A stretch of DNA of 64,000 nt, taken from contig OY821774.1 of the NCBI GenBank assembly GCA_963682175.1, positions 45,212,201 through 45,276,200 of the forward strand. The letters are read 5' to 3'. The notes beneath the pieces are model-generated. The model did not search any database. It was not told where the DNA came from and saw nothing but the letters and a program-made list of their open reading frames with translations. Position numbers and translations under genes: made by a program. Source of the stretch: Triglochin maritima. Taxonomy: Eukaryota > Streptophyta > Magnoliopsida > Alismatales > Juncaginaceae. Below are positions 22,749 through 31,941 of the stretch, piece by piece. Position 1 is the stretch's first letter; every line of letters begins with the position of its first letter.

Positions 22749-23828
22749 TGTTGGCATCATCATAATTAATGTTGGCTTGGCAACGCCTCTCACAATCCGA
22801 GAGGGATCACTTCGGGTTCTCACCGAAGGCTATACTTGTGTCTTGGGCTTTCACCAAGACCCTTGCTTCCTTGACAAGCAATTGGAGTGGAACAACTCTC
22901 TCTAAACTTGAGCACACTTGAGTAGAATATGAGATTAATCACTAAGTGTGGAAGGTTTGAGCTTTTAAGTGTGTGTGGAGCTTTCTCTCTAATGTTGGGG
23001 ACAAATAGGTGTTGGAGAGATGTCTTAAAATATGATTTACATCTCTATTTATAAGCTCCAAAAGAGCTGTAGCCGTTGGGATTGATTGGGTAAGAGTTGG
23101 TGTAGGATACACAAAACATAAACCTGCAGGACCCAATTCTGCCTAAAAACGGTTGACCGAAACTGGTATGTCATTTGACCGTTTGGTCAAATTTCAGCTT
23201 TGACTTAAGTTAACTTAAGTTAACGGTCGAACGAGCTCAGGGGATTGGTTGACCGAATTAGTCCAGGTACTTCTGGGAGACCAAATTGTTTTGGTTCGGT
23301 CGACCGTTAGGAAAGTTTTGGTCGACCGGATGTTTGGTAATTTGGGGTATTTGGGAATAATACAAATACGACCATTGGGTATAATACGACAAAACAAACG
23401 GTCATGTGACACGTGTAAACGGTCGAACAGAAAGGTTTCAACGGTCGACCGTTTTGGTCCAGGCAGTTCAAGTTTTGTTTAGGTGTTTTCCGGTTCTAGT
23501 TTGGATGATCTATTGAAGTCCAAATTATGTGAAATTTTGTGTGTGACTTCTATAGGGAACCTAGTGTGTGGTTGAGTAGTTTTTAGCTCAAGTATGCTCA
23601 ATTACACAAGGTTCTTAAATACTCAAAGAAATACAAAATATATGTCTTCAAATGAGCTTGATTACATGTCTTGACTTGGTTTCCTTTCTTCCTTGAGTCT
23701 TGATCACCTGTAGAGGTTAGCACAAGGCAATATATATGCAATGCAATATGTGTGCTACTCTACATGATTATAATTAAGATTATGTTGAATAACTCATCAA
23801 AACATAGATTAAGGCAAAAAAGCCAACA
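22749..23828 (-). mobile_element. Sirevirus-type (Ty1-copia) LTR, probably solo
   Basis: The ends are TGTTGGC (22749) and GCCAACA (23828), the TG...CA form. A minus-strand TATA motif (GCTTATAAATAGAG, 23044-23057) sets the orientation. Paired CGGT..ACCG palindromes at 23150-23451 lie upstream of that TATA in the U3-like part. No internal coding region is attached and no matching 5-bp target duplication was found, so it is a solo or truncated LTR. Confidence 0.55.
23150..23451. repeat. Paired 10-bp palindromes, pair offset 22 bp
   Basis: Pairs start at 23150/23172, 23224/23246, 23297/23319 and 23420/23442, each 22 bp apart. The first three pairs recur every 73-74 bp. Core CGGTYGACCG; several members have one or more changes. 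Confidence 0.85.
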
Positions 23829-24275
23829 GTTTTTATTCGACCCGAACACGAACACGAATTAATAAGAAATAGGCGACACGAACACGAACACAAAAATCTA
23901 ATCTTAAACCTGAACACGAATTTGGTAACACGAACATAACCCACATTGACACGAACACGAATTAACCTGAATAACTTGAACTAACGTGTTTGACACGAAT
24001 TTTTACAAACACGAATTAACATGAACACAAAATAACTTGTTTGACACAAATTTACACAAACACGAATTAACCCACACACGAACTAGCATGTTTGACACGA
24101 ATTACACGAAATACGAACTCGACCCGAATTGCAGTTCATGTTATTCGTGTCAACCCGAATTACTCGAAACACTCCAACCCAAAACTGACCTGAATTACAG
24201 TTCGTGTCATTCGTGTCGACCCGAATCATGATATTTAGTGTTGGGTTCGGGTGTCCTGTTATGACCCAAATTGCC
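23829..24275. mobile_element. MITE-like repeat of ACACGAACACGAATT / GACCCGAATT words (copy 1)
   Basis: Dense repetition of (A)CACGAA and GACCCGAATT, ending GTGTTGGGTTCGGGTGTCC...TTATGACCCAAATTGCCAGC. A second copy in the same orientation lies at 49485-49745. Known type of non-autonomous plant repeat; superfamily not assigned. Confidence 0.55.
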
Positions 24276-24323
24276 AGCCTTACTCCCGAATGGACGTCCG
24301 GGCGCCCATCGGGTGGAGGCACG

Positions 24324-26002
24324 TGTTGTCCCCCATTGTGTAAGTTAATCGGTCACTAATCTAGAGGGGGTGAATAGATTATCTCCTAATTTTCTTGTAC
24401 AATTGCGCAATTAAAATAATAAGGGAAAGAATGCAAACCACAATATGATTCTGGAGATTTATAGAGGTTCGATCACACCACCGTGATCTAGTCCTCTCCT
24501 CAAGTTCCGATCGATCCTCCGATCCCTACTCGAGAATTCACTATTATCTTCGTTCCGGGTCGAAGATAAGCCCTCTTACAATCGGGGCCTTCTGAACACC
24601 CTCGCCTTGCTCGGATCTTTTCTCACAACCCGAGAGGGTGCTTCCTCGAAACTTTACAACACAATGGAAATTGAATGTGGTTGTTGAACTCTAACTTGAA
24701 TGCACTCAAGGATGTGATGTAAGCTTGGAGTAAATTTAGTGAAGTATGAGAGTTGGTGGAGCTTTGAAGGCTTGAAGATTGAGAGCACAAGAGTAGGATT
24801 GATTTTTGGCAAGTGTGTTGTTGAATGTGTCTCTTAAGTGAAGCTTATATAGCCTTCAAAACAAATAGAGCCGTTATGATAAGTTTGTGAGAATTTGACC
24901 AAAGGAAAACAAGATGTGACTTAAGCTCGGGCAGAAATTGAGACAGATTCGGTCGACCGTTATTCCAACGGTAGTCCGAAGAAGTGGTCAGAAATAAGAA
25001 CTCGGTTGACCGAATATAGGTCGGATAACCAGTCACCAACTTCCAGTAACTTTTTCCTAATATCGGCTAATTTATTTCGGTTGACCGAAACCAATTCGGT
25101 GCACCGTTCAAAATGGACAGTAAAGATTTGGTGCGACTTGGTGATCATGTTCGGTAGACCGTGGAAAGTTCGGTTGACCGATACATGTGCGGGTTTTCGG
25201 CTGATATTGTATGAGAATTTGGTTTATCGATAACAGTCGAAATATTACGTGGAAAAATAGCCGTTATGTTCTGATAGAACCAACACTTCGGTAATCCGAA
25301 GCATTATCGGTAGACCAGTATGAGAATTTCAAGGGTGTGGCTAAAAGACAAAATATAAGTCTGGTGGAGTTAGTTTGTGCCACGTGGGCCGATAAGATGA
25401 AGTCGTTTAGGCCAGAAGATACAAGAGAGTTTGGATGACCGATCCATCTTCGGAATACCGAATAGAGATGCCAGAGAAATTTCGAAGCTACTGGGAATAA
25501 GAAAACGGTCGATAGGGTAAGGTTCGGTACACCGAAACAAGGATTCCAGGAGATCAAGTTTTTACTGACTCTAAGGAGACGGTTGACCGGATAAGGTTCG
25601 GTACACCGAAACAAGGGTTCTAGGAGATCAAGTGTTTACTAACTCTATAGGGAACGATTCACCGAGAGACACTTGGTTATCGGTGGGGAACCAGGTTCGG
25701 TAAACCGAACATGATACGGTTGACCGAGACAAACGAGTTTATTCTTTTGTGCATCAAGTGTACATTTGATCATATAACTCAAATAAATGGAAAATTAAAA
25801 TGAAGTCCTTGAGCTTTGATTACATGTCTTGAGCCTTGATCTTGAAGTTGATTAGTACCTTGGTTTGATCACCTATATTGTTAGGAATACATAATATCTA
25901 TGCAATTTGACAATATGATGTGTGTGATGTTGTAATTGAAGTTATGCATAATATTAGTTTGTTAATCATCAAAATTAAGATTAAAGGGCCAAAAAGCCAA
26001 CA
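24324..26002 (-). mobile_element. Sirevirus-type (Ty1-copia) LTR, about 1.7 kb
   Basis: It runs from about TGTTGTC (24324), with CTAGAGGGGGTGAATAGAT near 24360 (typical of Sirevirus LTRs), to GCCAACA (26002). The right ends of this LTR and the 22749-23828 LTR are alike (ATTAAGATTAAAGGGCC/ATAGATTAAGGC, then AAAAAGCCAACA). A minus-strand TATA (GGCTATATAAGCTTC) is at 24841-24855. No coding region attached; target duplication not seen. Left boundary uncertain. Confidence 0.6.
24950..25726. repeat. Ten pairs of CGGTNNACCG-type palindromes, pair offset 19 bp
   Basis: Pair starts: 24950/24969, 25003/25022, 25078/25097, 25152/25171, 25289/25308, 25432/25451, 25506/25525, 25582/25601, 25655/25674, 25698/25717. 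Every pair is offset by exactly 19 bp, and many successive pairs are 73-76 bp apart. Eleven members fit CGGTNNACCG exactly; the others are degenerate. Confidence 0.9.
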
Positions 26003-26269
26003 CGTTGGTCCAGTTTTTTTAGTGGAAGTTTTGTTATTAGAGTTAATTGATGTATTGGGTACTTTTTAGTAACGTAAGGTGATAATTTTTTATTATTGTG
26101 GGATCATTGTTTAATCACGCGTGCACTGTGTCATCACGCTTCGACTATTCTATAAGGCGTGCACTATGTAGTCATGCTTGCAATGTGCATTCACGTGTGT
26201 ACTGTGCATTCATGCGTGTACTGCGCATTCACTCGTGTACTGTGCAACAGATACCTCTATCTACTCCCA

Positions 26270-26277
26270 ACTATAAA
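26270..26277 (+). promoter_or_regulatory. TATA box of Harbinger transposase
   Basis: CTATAAATAC, about 70 bp before the transposase ATG at 26345. Confidence 0.5.
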
Positions 26278-26344
26278 TACATCTACCTATCTCCTTTAAC
26301 TCCTTATATCTTAAATTCATCACTCTTATTACCTTCCCATCTCA

Positions 26345-27659
26345 ATGTCGGATAGTAGTTCAAACTCCGCTCAATCTGACGATGACAACTGCAGTGAGAC
26401 ATTTGATATGGTGGACCGTGCTATTGATTTGGCCGCCCATGCTGTGTATGAATGGAGTACACGTCCTAGGCTTCGTCGAAGGAGAGCGACGAACCCAGAT
26501 AGAGATCGTGAACTGGGTTACAGACGCCTTAGGGGACGATTATTTTTCTGACAACCATGTCTATTCCGATTCTCTTTTGCAGGAGAAGATTTCGGATGTG
26601 AAATCATGCCTTTCTGCACATTCACAATGTCGTTGAAGCATATGATGTCTTTCTCCAACGAACACCGGATGCAACAGGTAGAATGAGTATTTCCGGATTA
26701 CAAAAAACAACGACAACAATACGAATGCTAGCCTATAGCGTGGCAGCTGATGGGATCGATGAGTACTTACGAATGAGTGCAACGATATCTAGAAATGCCC
26801 TCCTCAAATTCTGTGAAGGTGTTATTAACATCTTCGGCCCTGAGTATTTACGCAGACCAAGTGCAAATGACTTGACACGAGTACTCCACGTTGGTGAGCA
26901 ACGTGGGTTCCCAGGTATGATAGGGAGTATCGATTGTATGCACTGGGTTTGGAAAAACTGCCTGGCTGCTTGGAAGAGACAATATCAAGGGCGTTCTGGG
27001 AGAGCAACCTTGATCCTTGAAGCGGTGGCATCGTACGACTTCTGACATTCCTTCTTCGGAATTCCGGGTTCGGCCAACGACTTAAACGTCCTGCAACAAT
27101 CTCCGATTTTTGACGACGTATTGGAAGGCTGAGCTTCCTCTGTAAATTATGGGGTAAATGGTGTTCAATATGATATGTGATACTATCTTACTGATGATAT
27201 TTATCCACAGTGTGCCGCCTTCATTCAATCCATCCTTCACCCTCAAACCCCGAAACACAAGTTGTTTGCTGAAGTGCAGGAGGTGATGCGTAAAGATGTA
27301 GAATGTACTTTCGACGTGTTGCAAGCGAGGTGGACGATCATCAAAATCCCGTTCTCGCCTGGAGTAAGGACGTACTATCCAAAATAATGTCAGCTTGCAT
27401 CATCATGCATAACATGATTGTGGAGGACGAACGCGACTCTTACGCCAATTTTGGAGATATTCGCGAATTTATGGAAGAACGACCTGAAACTTCTGCTGAG
27501 GAAATATCATATTCGACCAATCGTATAACGGATATTCACGAGTTTTTTGCCAATCAAGATCGGGTGCGTGACATGAATCAACATTTGGATCTGAAAGACG
27601 ATTTAATTGAGTATATGTGGCAACACTACGGACGAGGAGCGGTTCGAACATGGGTTTAA
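26345..27659 (+). pseudogene. PIF/Harbinger transposase (DDE_Tnp_4), frameshifted
   Basis: Ser/Asp-rich N-terminus (MSDSSSNSAQSDDD), then after a frameshift near 26540 the segment DYFSDNHVYSDSLFRRRFRM, the helix-turn-helix region (SGLQKTTTTIRMLAYSVAAD) and the catalytic GFPGMIGSIDCMHWVWKNC. Further on come IPGSANDLNVL, VNGVQYDM, YYLTDDIYPQ, KDVECTFDVLQARW, SACIIMHNMIVEDER and the C-terminus DDLIEYMWQHYGRG. Stops: TGA 27043 (Trp expected), TGA 27130 (probably Arg), TGA 27178 (Gly expected); a further frame change lies near 27385. It would act as a nuclear transposase if intact; it is dead here. Confidence 0.85.
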
Positions 27660-28076
27660 CACAATTTGTGATGTTCTATTTCGATGTCTAGTTTATGTAA
27701 TATGTACTGTTGTGTTCTTAACTTTTGATGTAATATTTGCGATTTCAGTTTATGTAATATGTGATGTGGTTTCCTAATATTTAATAATATCGTGATTTAA
27801 TAGTAAAAATTAAATATTTTCAAGTTAAAGTAATTAGAAGTAGTAATTACAATTAATATTATGTAAAATGTAATTTTGTTAAATGTTGTGTAAGAATTAA
27901 AATTGTTTAATTAAGAAATGATGTGGAAGAAAGTGTAGGGCGGGTGGGGGTAACCCAGGCGTGGTTAATGGTGATTTTTGGGTGGGTGAGGTGAGCTGAC
28001 GTGGCAGAGAGAGACACTGACGTGACAGAGAGATGGAGTAGGGCGCCCGGGGGTAGCTCGGGCGTTATTTATGGTC

Positions 28077-28879
28077 TCATGTAAAGTCTTCATTCTTCTA
28101 TAAATAGTCTATAACCTCTGAATACAGTAAATTTCCCATCATTTTCACTTAATTCATAACTTTTTCTTTTTCTCCATCTTCACATAGATTACTTTTAGTT
28201 TGTAACGATATGGACTTTAAGAATAAGAAGACAAATAGAACATGCAACTTAGGTGTGTCTTTAATCAAAGTTTAGATTCACGTTCATGGCGTTGAATGCT
28301 TTCATTTGAGATAATTTTTGCGTTTATTACTTTAATGTTTCTTTATTTAGGGTTTTTGTGCATGTTTAATGTTAGATTTATGTGTTTCATATTTTTGCTA
28401 TGATCCTCTCAGAATGTCCAATGACATCTAAAGTATGACTTAAAGCTCATCTGATAGTTGTGGTTTCAAGTGCGTGTTGGAGGAAATGACCTTTGAAATG
28501 GAACGCTTGGTTGTGTTGTGGTGGATAGCTTGGATCGAGGCACGAAGATGAAGCTTAATTCAAATTCTCTTTCGTTTGTCTCTTTGTCATTAAGGTTTAT
28601 TACTATCGTAATTTTCGAAAAACCTGATCAGTTGATTTTAATTCCATTTGTTAGTTGAGGACCATTCGAATGGTGTAACAAACTCGGTCCAACCCGCAAT
28701 TGTGATATTAATACATGCAACAATCTCAAATCGATGTATGCAATTTATGTGGTCATTCCCATGTGTTGGTGGATAGAGCTTTTGGGTTTCCTCGAATTAT
28801 TGTGGGAATATTTAGAGCAAGCTACATAAGAGTGTGCCTAAATCTCTGGTGGGCTACGAGCACCCAAAATCCACCACCC
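28077..28879. other. AT-rich DNA, no gene recognised
   Basis: A TATA-like CTATAAATAG at about 28100 precedes a short ATG frame at 28210 (MDFKNKKTNRTCNL), but no domain follows. Confidence 0.35.
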
Positions 28880-29028
28880 TGAAGGGAATGTGTTCTAAAA
28901 ACATTTTTTATATTGACAATTATTATGAATTTAATGTGCAAACACTTTGTTCATTGATTAATGTATTCGTCTTTTAAAAGTGTTAAGTAAAATGCTCTTA
29001 GTCATTAACTGTAGAGCTCTAAAAGATA

Positions 29029-29286
29029 ATGATTTATCTCGCAATAGAGCTATTTTGCGACAATAATGCATTTATCTTGCAAATCATGGATCCCAAATCT
29101 CATCACAAGGTGAAATACATGGATCGCAAGTATTTTGCCACACGTGACTTCATCGACGAAGACAAAATAGATTTACTATGGGTGGACACGAACAACAACA
29201 CAGATGATCCATTCATCAAACCCATATTCCAAGCTAAAGGCGAAATGCATTTCGAGTCCATGAGTCTGAGGAACCGTGCGGAGTGA
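29029..29286 (+). pseudogene. Ty1-copia RNase H, C-terminal fragment
   Basis: IELFCDNNAFILQIMDPKSH, KYMDRKYFATRDFIDED and WVDTNNNTDDPFIKPIFQ align with the end of copia polyproteins (CDN with catalytic Asp, KH-I-x-RRYH, HTNDNVADPLTKPL). The upstream integrase and reverse transcriptase parts are gone, so this is not a gene. Confidence 0.75.
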
Positions 29287-30540
29287 CTTGATGAGAGATT
29301 TGAGAGAGTTACCCTAGTTATTATTGTTTTATACATTGAGAATGTATGCGAAAGAAAACTTTGATAACAAGTGAGAGATTGAAGGGAATGCGTTTTAAAA
29401 GTATTATTTTATATGTCAATTATTATGAATTGAATGTGCAAACATTTATTACTTAATTAATGTATTCGTCTTTTAGAAATGTGGAGTAAGATGCTCTTAG
29501 TTCTTAACTGTAGAGCTCTAAAAAATAATGATTTACATAAATCAAAAGTTCACAATCATAGTAATTGACATGAAACATTAATTACAGAGATAAGATTGTC
29601 GTGTTGGTTAAAGAGTATTGTAACACTACAAATATTTAACGACACGAGTATATAAAAGAGGAAAATTGTTACTTTTATATATCAGACCTAACAAGTGAAA
29701 CATTATGGAATTGTGTTACGTGTCATTAATGTTTCACTATGTCTTGAATCCTAAGATATAAGACTTATGTCTTTTCACATAAGAAATGTTTTAATTTGAT
29801 TATTGTAAAAAACTATCAATGAGCATTGTGATAAAGACAATTTTTTGTTGAGCACGACTTGTGCTGGAAAAGATAGTTCGTTAAGAGATTATCATTGTCC
29901 CTCTTTACATGAGTTATGATATTAATGTACCCCTTGATAAAGTGAAATTATAATGTGCACAATGTAACTTGTGTTAAATTACATATTTATAATTAACTCA
30001 ATAGATTAAGAAATGAATATATAATACAAAAATGATTCATTTCTACTTTGTATAATATTCATAATATCACGAGGCAAGTGATAGACACAAGTGACGTTCC
30101 TTTAATATCTCTAAAATGGATCGTGTTTAGTTCGAGTCAACAAGACATCTTTGCTAATTGTGTAACTATAATGTGTAGCTAAATATCACTTATAGTTTGT
30201 GATATTAAATATTTAATATCACTGCCAATATAGCTATGTTCCTCCTATAGGTCACATCACAAACTGAGAAACAAGAAATTTGATTTTATGTTCATATGAT
30301 GTATCGAGTTTCATGTGAAATAGTATACATGTGGTGAATCGATAAGATCAATATGTTGTGAAAACAACATAGTTAAAATCATAAATGAATTCATATGAGA
30401 TGTGTGTATTATGATGTGTAATGATTTGACATTACATATGATAATATGTTACATGATATATGAATTTGCAAAAAACCCCAAAGATTGAATTTTGTTGAAT
30501 ATAAATCCAAAAATTGATAAAGACAAAAATTGGACAAAAA

Positions 30541-30880
30541 CGGTCAAACGTTTTTGAAGACCGGTCAACCGAAAATTCACAGTAGTTGTTGCGTATGTGA
30601 ACGGTCGACCAGAATGACACATGGGTCGATCGAAAAATTCCAAGAGTTTCCGCAAATTCTTCTTCGTAGCAATCAGTCGATCGACTTGTAGTTTTGTCCG
30701 ACCGAACGCTTTCAGTAAGTGATTCTCATGTTGAATTGGTCATCCGTTTATGTGTTATGCTCAACCGGAAAATCACAGTAGCTTTGGTAGTGTGTGATGG
30801 GTTGACCGCCCGATTTCATGGTCCAATCGAAACCACAATTAACTGCCTATCGGTTGACCAGTAGTCAAGTTTCGATCAAT
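30541..30880. repeat. Paired palindromes, pair offset 21 bp
   Basis: Pairs at 30541/30562, 30602/30623, 30674/30695 and 30737/30758, each offset 21 bp. Weaker pairs at 30799/30820 and 30851/about 30872. Core CGGTCRACCG with degenerate members; pairs recur every 52-72 bp. Confidence 0.75.
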
Positions 30881-31060
30881 CAGTGAGCACGATTTTGCTA
30901 AAATTATTTAGAGATTATTGTTGATCATGAGTTGGATTTATTCCAATTATGGTTAAACGTTTTTAAGGATAATTATGTGTCAATTTGTGATTGGTTTAAG
31001 GAAGAGAAAAACAAGAGATCATGTTTTAGTGGATAACCATGATGTGGGTGTTGAGAGAGT

Positions 31061-31069
31061 CTATAAATA
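31061..31069 (+). promoter_or_regulatory. TATA box of copia 3' LTR
   Basis: CTATAAATAG downstream of the palindrome pairs and upstream of a CT-rich leader-like stretch. In this position it could drive reading into the exportin-4 leader about 700 bp downstream. Confidence 0.45.
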
Positions 31070-31440
31070 GGTCTACTCTCTCTACTTGTTTCATTTTGAA
31101 TGCAAACAATTCTTTCTCTCCCTAACCACCTCATTAATCCATCCGAAAGTTCTCTTAATTATTCAAGTTTTTGAAGATTAAATTCTCAAAAGCTTTAGAT
31201 AGGTTATTAACTCGATTCTAACATTGATTTAGAGATTGATTGGTTAACTCCTTTATCTCTAATCTTGTTTAGAGTTTGGTGAACACTTGGAGGCGAATCG
31301 ACGAGTGATTCGACGAGCAACGCAACTTTGGATTTTCATTAGAGTTTTAGATAACTTTTGAGTACGATCATCTTCTATTTATTTTAATATATATGTAAAT
31401 TACTATGTATTAAATGAACGTCACATGTTCTTCTAGCAAC

Positions 31441-31761
31441 TCAGATCGGGTGAAGTATGCAAAGTGTTGGACAATAAAAAACCAAAGAAAACTCGGCACT
31501 GGTGATGCCGAGTTCTTTCAAGTAGAACTCGACACTGGTGATGCCGAATTTTGTATGCACTAAGAAACAAACCTGCCGCCGCCACGTGTCTAATTTGAAA
31601 AATACTTTTAGTTATTATCTATTTTGGCAAAAAAAAATTAAAAAACATTATTTTGAATTTTTCTTCTTATTAGATTAGATAAGAGATATAAGCTGGTTGA
31701 TAGAAGAACACAAAAAAACCATACCTTCTACGAAAATTCACTAATAAAATCAGCTTTCTCG
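31441..31761 (+). promoter_or_regulatory. Upstream region of exportin-4 with two hairpins and a G-box core
   Basis: A perfect hairpin AACTCGGCA/TGCCGAGTT (31490-31514, loop ctggtga) is followed 36 bp on by a diverged copy (31526-31550, same loop). CACGTG (G-box core) at 31583-31588. No clear TATA box near the gene. Confidence 0.5.
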
Positions 31762-31941
31762 TTGGATGCTTACCCACACATCCAAAAATCCAGCAACCCA
31801 GAGTCCCCAACTGCAAATTCACCAACAAACGACAAATCACCCAAAAATCAACAGTGCCGTCTCTTCCCGATCAAATCCCCATATCTCCCACTTTCTTCTC
31901 CACTCCCCTCCAAAACCCTAATCCCCCCATTCCCAGGACAA

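Larger units (their letters stand above)
26095..28076 (+). mobile_element. PIF/Harbinger DNA transposon, inactivated
   Basis: The 5' part (26115-26250) has repeated CGTGTACTGTGCATTCA units. A TATA motif follows at 26270-26277, then the transposase pseudogene and an AT-rich tail. The right end carries two GC-rich near-copies (27937-27975 and 28041-28076), the last ending GTTATTTATGGTCTC. Left terminus not firmly located. Two relatives lie at 7408-8040 and 8787-9152. Confidence 0.7.
28880..31440 (+). mobile_element. Ty1-copia remnant: truncated 5' LTR, RNase H tail, 3' LTR
   Basis: The stretch 28880-29037 (TGAAGGGAATG start) is repeated at 29380-29535, marking two LTR starts. Between them lie only an RNase H C-terminus and a polypurine-like tract (CAAGTGAGAGAT, ending 29379). 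The second LTR continues through paired palindromes (30541-30880) and a TATA box (31061) to roughly 31440. The first LTR and almost all internal coding sequence are deleted. End and target duplication not identified. Confidence 0.6.

Noticed and set aside
23829..24275. CRISPR-like array of short repeats
   Set aside because: Repeated ACACGAATT words have no constant spacer or unit length, the organism is a plant, and a similar copy exists at 49485-49745; it is a repeat element.
24950..25726. CRISPR array
   Set aside because: Repeats are short palindromes in pairs with two alternating distances inside an LTR; no array-length repeats, and eukaryotic context.
29029..29286. Independent small gene
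   Set aside because: It is the C-terminal end of a copia RNase H lacking all upstream domains.
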